This document shows, one piece after another, positions 42,573-51,741 of a stretch of DNA of 64,000 bases. The notes under the pieces are model-generated. The model made no database searches. It had not been told where the DNA came from and worked only from the letters and a program-made list of their open reading frames with translations. A program made the translations under genes and the position numbers. The stretch's first letter is position 1. Each line of letters begins with the position of its first letter. The DNA comes from JACVRM01 sp963809765 (GTDB taxonomy: Bacteria; Actinomycetota; Thermoleophilia; Gaiellales; Gaiellaceae): positions 1,302,001 through 1,366,000 of the forward strand of contig CAWEKT010000003.1 of assembly GCA_963809765.1 (NCBI GenBank), in the 5' to 3' direction.

Positions 42573-43328
42573 CCGCGCGTCGACTCGTACGCTGGCTCGG
42601 CACGCTGATGGCGGTCGCCGGCGTCGCCGCGCTCGCCTGGAGCCTGCTCGTCTGGCGCTGGCAGGACCCCGTGACGGCCGTCTACACCTACCTCGAGCAG
42701 CGCGCAGCTCGCCGACGCAGTACGAGGACCAGCTCGCGAGCTTTCCCGCCCCGGAGAAGGTCGCGGGCGGCACTGCGACGGCGAAGCCGACGCCGCAGGA
42801 GCTCGGCCTTGCGCTCGCCGAGACGGCGCGGCGCTACCGGACGCGGCTGCACGAGGGGGACGCGATCGGGCGGCTGAAGATCCCGAGCCTCGACCTCAAC
42901 ATGATCATGGTCAACGGCACCGATGACGACACGCTCAAGAAGGGCCCGGCGCGCCACCGCGACACCTTCCTGCCCGGCGAGGGCAAGCTCGTCTACGTCG
43001 CCGGCCACCGCACGACGTACTCGGCCCCGTTCGCCGACATCGACGACCTCGAGCCGGGTGACGCGGTCATCGTCGAGCTCCCGTACGCGACCTTCCGCTA
43101 CCGGATCACGCGCCACCGTCGTGGTGGGCGCGACGCGACGTCCAGGTGCTGCGCTCGCGCGGGCGTGAGGAGCTCGCCCTCCAGGCCTGCCACCCGCGCT
43201 TCTTCGCCTCACAGCGCTACATCGCCTACGCACGGCCCGTCCGCGTCGAGCCGCGAAACGGGCCCGCCTACCCGTACCAGGGGACCGAGCTGTCGGCGGC
43301 ACCACACCGGCAGCCGTTGCCCAACTAG
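42569..43328 (+). CDS. sortase (class E-like transpeptidase), frameshifted
   Basis: Cell-wall protein anchoring or cross-linking enzyme, about 252 aa. One N-terminal membrane helix (LMAVAGVAALAWSLLVW), then the sortase barrel: IGRLKIPSLDLNMIMVNG, catalytic His in KLVYVAGHRTTYSAPF, DIDDLEPGDAVIVELPY, catalytic Cys in LALQACHPRFFASQRY and Arg in IAYARPVRVEP. The Cys motif LQACHP stands where class E enzymes have TTCHP. Shifts near 42705 and 43125. Coupled to the M28-like gene by a GTGA overlap. Confidence 0.85.
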
Positions 43329-43340
43329 TAAACAGCTCCT

Positions 43341-43358
43341 GCGGGAGTAGGCTCCCGC
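43341..43358 (+). terminator. hairpin between sortase and GT2 genes
   Basis: GCGGGAG-TAGG-CTCCCGC, perfect 7-bp stem directly before GTG 43360. It also contains the -10-like TAGGCT (43348-43353) 6 nt before the GTG, so it may be both the sortase terminator and part of the GT2 promoter. Confidence 0.5.
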
Positions 43359-43359
43359 C

Positions 43360-44298
43360 GTGATCTCGGTGGTCGTGCCGGTGCGCGACGAGGAGCGGAG
43401 CGTCGGCCCGCTCCACGAGGAGCTGCGCGCAACCCTCGACCAGCTCGGGCAGCCCTGGGAGATCGTCTTCGTGGACGACGGCTCCGGCGACGGCACCTAC
43501 GCCGCCCTCACACGCCTGCATCACGGCACTGACGGCGTCCGCGTGGTGCGGCTTCGGCGCAACTTCGGCAAGGCCGCCGCGCTCGCCGCAGGCTTCGCGC
43601 ACGCGCGCGGGGAGATCGTGGTCACGATCGACGGCGACGGCCAGGACGATCCCGCCGAGATCCCGCGGCTGCTCGCCAAGCTCGACGAGGGTTTCGACCT
43701 CGTCAGCGGCTGGAAGGCGCGCCGCCAGGATCCGTGGCGGCGGCGCCTGCTCTCGCGCGTCTTCAACAGCGTCACCGGCCGGCTGTCCGGGCTGCGCCTG
43801 CACGACCTCAACTGCGGGCTCAAGGCCTACCGCGCCGAGGTGCTGTCCGGGCTGCGCCTCTACGGCGAGCTGCACCGCTTCATCCCCGTGCTCGCCCATT
43901 ACCGCGGCTTCCGCGTCGCGGAGGTGCCGGTCAACCACCGCGCCCGGGAGCACGGCCGCTCCCGCTACGGGCTCGAGCGGTACGTCCGCGGCTTCTTCGA
44001 CCTGCTGACCGTGACGTTCATGGGTCGCTACCGCTACCGGCCGCTGCACCTCTTCGGCAGCGTCGGGCTTGCGCTCGGAGCGGTCGGGATGGGCGTCCTC
44101 GTCTACCTCACGGTGCTCAAGATCGGCGGCGAGGCGATCGGCCACCGGCCGCTGCTGACGCTCGGCGTGCTGCTCGTCGTCGTCGGGATCCAGCTCTTCT
44201 CGCTCGGCCTCGTCGCGGAGCTCGTCACCAACCTGCGCGAGGAGCGGGAGGCGGGGCAGCGGGAGCCGGCCGATGCGTTCGTGGAGGACGTCCTCTAG
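43360..44298 (+). CDS. family 2 glycosyltransferase (polyprenyl-phosphate sugar transferase type)
   Basis: 312 aa, intact. GT2 catalytic domain: VVVPVRDEERSVGPLHEELR, VFVDDGSGDGTYAALTRLH, VVRLRRNFGKAAALAAGFAH, VTIDGDGQDDPAEIPRLLA (acidic metal site), LHDLNCGLKAYRAEVL, HYRGFRVAEVPVNHRAREHG; two C-terminal helices (VGLALGAVGMGVLVYLTVL, LGVLLVVVGIQLFSLGLVA). The RSRYGL motif and C-terminal helices place it with DPMS/GtrB-like enzymes that charge polyprenyl phosphate with a sugar. Its TAG stop touches the hairpin element. Confidence 0.9.
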   Translation: MISVVVPVRDEERSVGPLHEELRATLDQLGQPWEIVFVDDGSGDGTYAALTRLHHGTDGVRVVRLRRNFGKAAALAAGFAHARGEIVVTIDGDGQDDPAEIPRLLAKLDEGFDLVSGWKARRQDPWRRRLLSRVFNSVTGRLSGLRLHDLNCGLKAYRAEVLSGLRLYGELHRFIPVLAHYRGFRVAEVPVNHRAREHGRSRYGLERYVRGFFDLLTVTFMGRYRYRPLHLFGSVGLALGAVGMGVLVYLTVLKIGGEAIGHRPLLTLGVLLVVVGIQLFSLGLVAELVTNLREEREAGQREPADAFVEDVL

Positions 44299-44460
44299 GG
44301 GGTCTGGCGTAATGTCGCTCGTCGCAGGAGTGCGATGGTCGTTCCGAGGCTAGGACGCAGGGAGCGCGGATAGCCGTTGCCCTATCTGCGCGACTGAGGA
44401 CGACGTCGTCGGGACGAGCAGCGCGCTCCGGCGGCACAGACGTCATTGCGCCAGACCCCC
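44298..44460. repeat. 163-bp hairpin element with terminal inverted repeats (copy B)
   Basis: Left end GGGGGTCTGGCGTAATGTC (44298-44316) is mirrored at the right end (44439-44460, on the other strand GGGGGTCTGGCGCAATGACG). Inside are GCGCGGATAG / CTATCTGCGC (44364-44391, 8-nt loop) and GGCTAGGACGCAGGGAGC (44348-44365), shared with copy C. No coding capacity. It lies between two glycosyltransferase genes, overlapping the stop of the first and reaching the start of the second. Confidence 0.75.
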
Positions 44461-44469
44461 CTTAACCCC

Positions 44470-45527
44470 TTGCGGGCGCTGCTCTTCGGCACCTACGAGC
44501 GCTCGTACCCGCGCAACGCGCAGGTCGTCTCGTGCCTGCGCGGCGCCGGCGTCGAGGTACGCGAGCGGCACGAGCCTGTGTGGGAGCAGCGGGAGAACTG
44601 GCGTGCGGGTGCGGGCACGGCGGCCCGCCTGATCGCGGCCGAGGCGCGGCTCGCCACCACGCGAGACGGCTGGGCCGACGTGCTCCTCGTCGGCTACCCG
44701 GGTCATCCCGATCTGCCCGCCGCCCGCCTCGCCGCCCGCGGACGGCCGGTCGCCTTCAGCCCGCTCGTCTCGCTCTACGACACCCTGGTCGAGGATCGCG
44801 GCCGGTTCGCGCGCGGGTCACTGGCGGCGCGTGCCCTCAGGCGGCTGGACCAGGCGGCGCTGCGTGCCGCCGATCTCGTGGTCGCCGACACCGCCGCCAA
44901 CGCCGCCTACCTCGCCGAGCTGGCGGGGATCGCGCACGTCCCGCACTGCTTCGTCGGCGCCGAGGAGCGGCTCTTTCGACCCGCCCGTCGAGCCGGACGA
45001 GCCCTTCACCGCGCTCTTCGTCGGCAAGCTCATCCCGCTCCACGGGCTGGAGACGATCCTCGAGGCGGCGCGACTGGATCCGCGCCTGCGGCTCCGGGTG
45101 ATCGGCGACGGCCAGCTGCGCCCGCTGCTCGCGAGCCGAAGTGCGAACGTCGAGCACGTCCCCTGGGTGCAGTACGAGGCGCTGCCGCCCGAGCTCCACC
45201 GCGCCGGCTGCGCGCTCGGGATCTTCGGCACCGGCGCGAAGGCCGCGCGCGTGATCCCGAACAAGGCCTTCCAGGCGCTTGCCTGCGGCGTGCCGCTCGT
45301 GACCGCGGACACGCCGGCGGCACGGGAGCTTCTCGTCGACGGAGAGAGCGCGCTCCTCGTCCCGCCCGGAGACGCCGGGGCCCTGGCGGAGGCGATCGCG
45401 CAGGCTCGCGGCCGACCCGGAGCTCGCGCAGCGGGTCGGCGACGGCGGCCGCCGGGCGTACGAGGCCGCAGCGAGCGAGCACGTGCTCGGCGAGCGCTGG
45501 CGCGGGCTGCTCGCCTCGCTGCTGTGA
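44470..45527 (+). CDS. family 4 glycosyltransferase, frameshifted
   Basis: About 352 aa. N-terminal RALLFGTYERSYPRNAQVVS, SPLVSLYDTLVEDRGRFARG, DLVVADTAANAAYLAELAGI, then in a second frame FTALFVGKLIPLHGLETILE, LRLRVIGDGQLRPLLA, GIFGTGAKAARVIPNKAFQA and LVTADTPAARELLVDGESA; the last motif is the usual GT4 nucleotide-sugar site. Shifts near 44980 and 45410. TTG 44470 is the likely start; TTG 44446 lies inside the inverted repeat of the hairpin element. The stop overlaps the next GTG. Confidence 0.85.
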
Positions 45528-46940
45528 GCGCACGGCTGGTGCTCTGGGCCGCGATGGCGGCCTATGCCGCCGGCTTCAGCGCCCTGTCCGCCCTGCGCCA
45601 CCGGGCCTTCGAGACCGGCCGCTTCGACCTCGGCAACATGGTGCAGGCGGTGTGGTCGACGGCTCACGGCCGGCCGCTCGAGGTGACGGAGCTCGGCGGC
45701 GAGCAGGTGTCGCGCCTCGGCTCGCACGTCGACCCGCTGCTGGCCGCATTCGGCCCGCTCTGGCTCGTCTGGCCGAGGCCGGAGCTGCTCCTGACCGTCC
45801 AGGCAGCCGCTGTCGCCGCCGGGGCGCTGCCCGTCTTCTGGCTCGCGCGCCGGCACCTGCGCTCGGAGCCGGCCGCGCTCGGCTTCGCGCTCGCCTACCT
45901 GCTCTACCCGCCGCTGCAGTGGGCGACCCTGAGCGAGTTCCACCCCGTCGTCCTCGCCTGCCCGCTCCTGCTGTACGCCCTCTGGTTCCTGGACGGCGAT
46001 CGCCTGCTCCCGTTCGCGGCCTTCGCAGCCGTCGCCGTGCTCGCCAAGGAGGAGATTCCGCTCGTCGTCGCAGGCGCCGGCATCTGGTACGGCGTCTCGA
46101 GGCGGCGCTGGCTGCTCGGGGCATCGATCGCCGCCGCGGGCATCGCGCTGACCGTCCTCGCGGTCGAGGTCGTCGTGCCGCACTACGCCGAGCACCCGTC
46201 CGCCTTCTTCGGCCGCTACGACGAGGTCGGAGGCTCCCCGGCGGGCGTCGTCAAGGAGGCGCTGACCGACCCGCTGCACGTGCTCTCCGTGGCGCTCGAC
46301 GGCGACGGCCTGCGCTACCTCGTCGCGCTCCTGGCGCCGCTCGCCGCCCTGCCTGCGCTCGCGCCGCTCGCACTTCTGGTCGCCGCGCCAGAGCTCGCGA
46401 TCAACCTGCTCTCCTCGCTCGAGAACCAGACCTCCGTCGTGCATCACTACGCGGCGGGAGCCGTGCCGGGGCTGATGCTCGCGGCGGTCCTCGGTGCCCG
46501 CCGCCTCGCGCTGCGGCGCCCCGAGACGGTCCGGCTGCTCGCCGGCGTGGTCGTCGGCGCGAGCCTCGTGGCCCAGTACCGGCTCGGCCCCCTGCCGGTG
46601 TGGGAGCAGCTCCCGGGCAGCAGCGCCTGGCCCGCCGACCTGATCGACGTCTCGCCGCACGACGAGGCGGCACGACGGGTGCTGGCCCGAGTCCCCGCCG
46701 GTGAGCCGGTGAGCGCGACCAACACGCTCGGCGCGCACCTCTCCGACCGCCGCCGCGTGCTCAGCTTCCCGCGGCTCCTCGACGCCCGGTGGGTGGTCGT
46801 CGACAGCAGGCGACCGAGCCTGCTCGACCGTGCCGATGCCGGCGCTGAGGGACGGCGCGCGATCGAGCGTCTGCGGCGCGATCCCCGCTTCCGCCTCGTG
46901 GCGGCCGACGACGGCGTGCTGCTCTTCCGGCAGGCGCTAG
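45524..46940 (+). CDS. DUF2079 polytopic membrane protein, end uncertain
   Basis: About 470 aa. VLWAAMAAYAAGFSALSALR, RFDLGNMVQAVWSTAHGRPL, GSHVDPLLAAFGPLWLVWPR, LGFALAYLLYPPLQWATLSE and FHPVVLACPLLLYALWF are typical of DUF2079, a GT-C-like membrane family of unknown activity. About ten helices, then a soluble C-terminal region (DEAARRVLARVPAGEPVSA). The reading frame runs on past 46940 antisense to the next gene; a shift just before TAG 46938 would end it where its neighbour ends. GTG 45524 overlaps the previous stop. Confidence 0.85.
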
Positions 46941-48159
46941 ATGGGCACTGCCTGCGGCAGCAGGTAGGCGCAGAGTCCGAGCACGAGCAGTTGGGCGCGG
47001 CGGTCGTCCTCGGCGCCGGCGAGGGCGACCGGCCAGGCGAGGTACCAGACGACGAGCCAGGGGCTCGCGAGCAGGAGCAGCGTCGAGGCGAGGGCGAGAC
47101 GAGGGCGGCCGCGCCAGGCCTCGCGCAGGAGCAGGAGGTACGCGACGGCGAAGCCGGCGGCGAGCACGCCCGCGGCCAGCTCCTGGGGGATGCCGAGCTG
47201 CGCCAGCCGGGACGGCAGCGCGTAGCTCGTCTCCTCGCCGGCCTTGCGCGCGACGGGCTCGAGCGCGCCGAGCCAGGCGGTGCCGTAGCGCCACGTCGCG
47301 AGCGCGGCGAGGCCGGCGGCGGCGACAGCCGGCGCCGGCCAGGCCGAGCGAGCGGCCGCGACGGTAGTCGGCAACCGCCTGCAGCGGCCAGAGGAGGAGC
47401 GGCACCCACTTGACGCGCGACGGCGAGAGCCCAGACGGCACCCGACAGCTGCCGCCGGCCGGCGGCGCCGAGCGCGAGCGCGCCGGCGAGGAGCGCCGCC
47501 GTCCAGGCGTCGTTGTGGCCGCCGCCGGCGGCGTGCAGGGCGACGACCGGGTTCCAGCCCACGAAGGCGGCCGCGAACCAGGGCCGCGGCGACGCACGCG
47601 CCGCGGCGGCCGTGGCGACGAGCATCGCCAGGGCCGCCAGAGCCTTGAAGACCCAGGCCGCTGCGTCCTCGGAGCTGCCGACGCTCCGGGCGACCGCCTC
47701 CGACCCGAGCGTGAACGCCGGCCCGTAGACCGACGACGTCTCGTGCCACGCCGAGCCCACGTGCTCGAAGGCGGGATCGTCGGGGTAGTCGGCGGGAACG
47801 GCCTCGTACGGGTTGTCGTCGTGGACCGCCGCGATGCGGCCGTACATCCAGTAGGTCCACGCGTCGCTCGAGAGCAGCAACGGGCCGGCGAGCGGCGCGA
47901 GCTGCATCGCGACGGCGACCGCCGCGACTGCGGTGAGGGGCACGGCCGACCGGCGCAGCAGCGCGAGCCCGGCGACGTAGGCGACCAGCGCACCGGCCGC
48001 AAGCGCGAGGAAGACCCAGGCCCAGGCGGCGTCGCCCTCGAGGGCTCCGCCGGACGCCGGCGTGAGCGGCGAGCCGCCCGCCCAGGCCGACACCGCCGCG
48101 GCGGTCACCAGCGCGACGGCGATCGCGCCGGCGGCGGCCGGGCGGCGGTCGCTACTCAG
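46937..48159 (-). CDS. GT-C family (GT87-like) polyprenol-dependent mannosyltransferase, frameshifted
   Basis: About 405 aa with ten or so helices. Conserved: LLLSSDAWTYWMYGRIAAVH (with the acidic loop after helix 1), NPYEAVPADYPDDPAF, HETSSVYGPAFTLGSEAVAR, AAFVGWNPVVALHAAGGGHN (a second acidic/His loop), VKWVPLLLWPLQAV and SPWLVVWYLAWPVALA. The pattern is that of actinobacterial alpha-mannosyltransferases using polyprenyl-phosphate mannose. Shifts near 47415 and 47345. The only start near the upstream stop is CTG 48159 (CTGA overlap). Confidence 0.78.
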
Positions 48160-50336
48160 GCGGCGGGCCGGGCTCGGGCGTGGGTGGCGGCGGGGCGGGC
48201 GGGTCCGGCTCGGGCGGCGCAGGCGGTTGCTTCGTGGGTGGTGTCTGGCGCGGCTTCTCGGCCGGCTCGGTGCGCGTGCGGCTCCTCCTCTTCCTCCGAC
48301 TCCTCGGACTCCTCGCCCTCGCCCGTGTAGCCGTAGGAGTACGAGTACTCGTTCGCGTACTGGGCCTCGAAGTCGGTCCAGACCGGCTCGCCGGTCGGCT
48401 CGGGGAAGTCCCGGTACACCATCCCGTTCGAGGCGCGGAACATGAAGCGCTGCCAGATGTCCGCCGGGAACGTGCCGCCCGCGACGGAGATGCCGTGGAC
48501 GTTCGTCATCGGGTCGTTGCGGTCGGGGTAGCCGATCCAGACGGTGGTCGAGAGCTGCGGCGTGTAGCCGCAGAACCAGGCGTCGCTGTGATCCTCGGTG
48601 GTACCGGTCTTGCCGGCCGCCGGGCGGCCGAAGTCCGCACCCGTGCCGGTGCCGTAGTCGATGTTGTCCTCGAGGATGTCGGTGACCTCGGCCGCCACCC
48701 AGTCGTCCAGCACGCGCGTCCGCACCGGCCGGCCCCAGCCGGCGTCGGTGTCCTCGGTGCCGTCCGCGAGCACGACCTTGCGGATGCCCGTCGGAACGGA
48801 GTACACGCCCCCGGCGGCAAGCGTGGCGTACGCGGACGCCATCTCGAGCGGCGAGACCTCGATCGAGCCGAGCCCGATCGAGGGGTACGGCTGGAGCGGC
48901 GTCTGGATGCCCATCTCCTGCGCCGTGCGAGCGACCTCCTCCGGGCCGAGGTCGAGGGTCAGCTTGGCGTAGACCGTGTTGTCCGAGGCGAGCGTGGCGC
49001 TCCTGATCGACATCGAGCCGTTGTAGCTCCCGTCGTAGGTCGACACGCACCACCAGCTGCCGTCGTCGCAGTTGCCCGTCGGGTCCGGGTTGTAGATGAA
49101 CGGCGCCGACTGGTAGTAGGTCTCGTCCGGGTTGACGCCTCTGCGGATCGCGGTCGTCAGCACGAACGTCTTGAAGGTCGACCCGGCCTGGCGGCGGGCT
49201 TGCGCGGCGAGGTTGAACTGGTTGCGCTTCCTGCCCGGGATCTCGGCGGTCATCGCGTGGATCTCGCCGGTCTGCGGCTCGATCGAGACCACCGCTGCGG
49301 CCGGGATCGGTGCGCTCGTAGAGCGTGCTCGCGGATCGCCTGCTCGGCTGCCGCCTGCAGGCGGCGGTCGAGCGTCGTGTAGATCGTGAGCCCGCCGGAG
49401 CGCACGGTGCTGGCGCCGTACTGGGCGACCAGCTCGTCGTAGACGTAGCGGAAGAAGTAGCGGTCGCGCACGGGGACGCGCTCGATGTCGTACAGCCGTG
49501 CGCCCGGGGTTCAGCCCGAGCCCGAGCTTGACCGTGCGGCGGTACTGCGCGCGGCTGATCGCGCCGTTGTCGAGCATCGCGCGCAGGACGAGGTTCCGGC
49601 GGGCGCGGGCCTCGCCTTCACGCTCGAGCGGGTTGTACTGCGACGGCGCCTGCGTGAGGCCGGCGAGCAGCGCGGCCTGGGCGAGCGTGAGCCGCGACGC
49701 CTTCTTGCTGAAGTACGTCTGCGCCGCGGCCTGCACCCCGTACGCGCGCGCTCCGTAGTAGACGGCGTTCAGGTACTGCTCGAGGATCTCGTCTTTCGTG
49801 AAGCGGCGGCTCATCTTGATCGCCAGGCACGCCTCGGTGACCTTGCGGTCGATGCTGCGTTCGCGCGAGAGCGGGTAGAGGTTGCGTACGAGCTGCTGCG
49901 TGATCGTGGACGCGCCCTCGACGGCACGGCCCGCCTCGATGTCGCGGATCGCCGCGCGGAGGATGCCCTCCCAGTCGACGCCGCCGTGCTGGTAGAAGCG
50001 GCGGTCCTCGATCGCGATCGTGGCCTTCGTCATCCACGGCGAGATCTCGTTGAGCTCGACGAGCTGGCGGTTTCGCTCGGACGGAATCGCGCCGATCAGC
50101 CGGTCCTTGCTGTCGTAGACGTACGACTTCGCGCCGAGCGAGACCGGCTGCAGCTCGGCGAGGTCGCAGTCGTCGAGCATGGCTGCGGCGCCGCCGAGCG
50201 ACGCGGTGAAGGCGGTGCCGGCCGCAGCCAGGACGACGAGCAGGATGACGAACGTGCGGCGGCGGCGCGAGGCCCGCTTTGCCCGGCGGCGCGCCCGGCG
50301 GCGCTGGCCCGGGATGATCTCGGGCCGACGGGTCAC
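48152..50336 (-). CDS. class A penicillin-binding protein (transglycosylase/transpeptidase), frameshifted
   Basis: Peptidoglycan polymerase of about 728 aa. Membrane helix (TFVILLVVLAAAGTAF), GT51 motifs IEDRRFYQHGGVDWEGILRA, GASTITQQLVRNLY, KDEILEQYLNAVYYG; transpeptidase motifs SxxK in RRQAGSTFKTFVL, SxN-like SDNT and KTG in GRPAAGKTGTTEDHSDAWF. Two cancelling shifts near 49505 and 49320; a third near 48280 restores a Pro-rich tail (RTEPAEKPRQTPPTKQPPAP) ending at TAG 48152. GTG 50336 overlaps the mscS stop. Confidence 0.92.
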
Positions 50337-51058
50337 GGCAGCAGCCCGGCCGCCCGCAGGCGGCGGTGGACATCGACGCGCAGGTCGCTCTCGACCCGCT
50401 CGACCTCGGCAGCGTCGTGTGCGGGTACGCGCAGCGTCACCGTGGCCCCGCCGTCGAGCGCGGTCACGAGCACATCGGCGCCGGAGCCGCCTGCAGCCTC
50501 GGTGCGCAGCAGGTCGACCACCGCGCCGAGATCGGTGTCGAGAGGTACAGGCACGGAGATCTCGGCCATCGTCTCGCGAGCGACGATGGTGGCGTTGCGG
50601 ATGGTATCCGAGGCCAGCTTCTCGTTCGGGATCACGAGCCGCGTGTTGTCGCCCATGCGGATGAAGGTGTACGTGAGCCCGATCTCCTCGACGACTCCCT
50701 CCTCACCCTCGAAGGTGACGCGGTCCCCGAGGCGGAGCGGTTGCGTGAACGCGATGAGCAGACCGGCGACGAAGTTCGCGAGCGTCGAGCGCGAGGCGAA
50801 GCCGACCACGAGGGCGAGCACGGCGGAGGAGGCGAGGATGCCACCGGCGAGTGCGCGCACCTGCGGGATGACGAGCAGGGCCGAGAGCACGCCGACGGCG
50901 ACGATGGTGGCGACGATGCTCCGGCGCAGGACGCGGTAGCGCGTCACCGCCTCCGGCGGCAGCTGGCGCTTCTCCATGCGGCGGTCGACGAACCTGGCGA
51001 TGAGGAGCGTCAAGAGGATTGCGATCGCGGCGACGCCGGCCCGTTCGAGCGAGGGCAT
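50333..51058 (-). CDS. mscS: small-conductance mechanosensitive channel (MscS family)
   Basis: 241 aa. Helices VAAIAILLTLLIARFV, SIVATIVAVGVLSALLVIP and the pore helix ILASSAVLALVVGFASRSTL, then NFVAGLLIAFTQPLRLGDRV and the MscS beta domain TFEGEEGVVEEIGLTYTFIR, GDNTRLVIPNEKLASDTIRN. The protein is a minimal MscS with three helices; it relieves osmotic pressure by opening. ATG 51058. Co-transcribed with the PBP gene, linking turgor and wall growth. Confidence 0.92.
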   Translation of the reverse strand: MPSLERAGVAAIAILLTLLIARFVDRRMEKRQLPPEAVTRYRVLRRSIVATIVAVGVLSALLVIPQVRALAGGILASSAVLALVVGFASRSTLANFVAGLLIAFTQPLRLGDRVTFEGEEGVVEEIGLTYTFIRMGDNTRLVIPNEKLASDTIRNATIVARETMAEISVPVPLDTDLGAVVDLLRTEAAGGSGADVLVTALDGGATVTLRVPAHDAAEVERVESDLRVDVHRRLRAAGLLP

Positions 51059-51147
51059 ACGCCCTGTGTACGCCGCGAGCCGGACGGTTCCCGCCCGGCC
51101 GCGCAAACCGGTTCCCACGGCGGCGCACACTCGGCACAGGTCCGGCG

Positions 51148-51300
51148 CTGACACGCGCGCTCCGCGGCGATACCGTCGGCGCCGGGCGGGTGGTGGAGGC
51201 GTCTATCCCCTTGGGAGGGTGGGGCGCGCCGCCGGCGCCGGCCGGAACGGACATGCCCCAGGCAGACATGGCTCGTGCGGGAGAGCCCCGCGCCGTGATG
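51148..51300 (+). ncRNA. conserved promoter plus G-rich module, copy 2 (candidate small RNA)
   Basis: A good promoter: -35 CTGACA (51148-51153), 17-bp spacer, -10 TACCGT (51171-51176). The predicted transcript from about 51183 begins GGGCGGGTGGTGGAGG and continues with a block ending GGGAGGGTGGGG, shared with copy 1 at 9046-9105. Downstream it pairs with itself in several places (GCGCGCCGCCGGCGCCGGCC). No plus-strand gene follows until 51742, and DUF2203 lies opposite, so it should be a short RNA or end before 51306. It fills most of this 247-bp gap. Confidence 0.45.
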
Positions 51301-51305
51301 CGGCG

Positions 51306-51719
51306 CTACTCGAGCTCGTCGATGGGGCGGCGACCCGCGAAGCCGTCCTCGGGCCCGTGGAACCAGCCGATCTCGGCCTCGCCGACGTGCCAGCAGAGCA
51401 GCACGTCCTCGTCCCCGACCCGCGCGGGAAAGTCGACGAGCCCCTTGTCGACGTCCTTCACCTGAACGCCCTCGGCCTGGATCTTGAGCACGCAGCGCGC
51501 GAGCGAGTCGCGCTGGGTCCGCAGCTCGTCGTCGATCTCACCGAGCCGGCTCGGGTCGATGTTCGCGCCGTTGCCTGCGGCCCGGCCGACCAGCTCGCCC
51601 CGCGCCTCCTCGAGCGAGAGGATCTCGCTGCGTCGGCTCACCATCTCCTCGGCGAGCGCACGAATCGTGCTCTCGAGCAGGGCATTTGCCTCCGCCACCG
51701 TGAAGAGTCGCCCGGGCAC
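51306..51719 (-). CDS. DUF2203 family protein
   Basis: 137 aa. RLFTVAEANALLESTIRALA, a coiled-coil middle (EEMVSRRSEILSLEEARGEL), GANIDPSRLGEIDDELRTQR, then the family end VQVKDVDKGLVDFPARVGDE, VLLCWHVGEAEIGWFHGPED and GFAGRRPIDEL. The match to DUF2203 is clear throughout; function is unknown. GTG 51719; the promoter zone is shared with the divergent mannosyltransferase. Confidence 0.85.
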   Translation of the reverse strand: MPGRLFTVAEANALLESTIRALAEEMVSRRSEILSLEEARGELVGRAAGNGANIDPSRLGEIDDELRTQRDSLARCVLKIQAEGVQVKDVDKGLVDFPARVGDEDVLLCWHVGEAEIGWFHGPEDGFAGRRPIDELE

Positions 51720-51726
51720 CCGGGGC

Positions 51727-51732
51727 TATCAT
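51727..51732 (+). promoter_or_regulatory. -10 box of PIG-V-like gene
   Basis: TATCAT, 9 nt before the GTG at 51742. Confidence 0.45.
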
Positions 51733-51741
51733 CCGGCCGTC

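Noticed and set aside
51250..51300. Possible glycine riboswitch (GCGGGAGAGCCCCGC)
   Set aside because: The motif resembles the first lines of a glycine aptamer, but the following conserved CGCCGAAGG and GGTACCGGACAG parts are absent.
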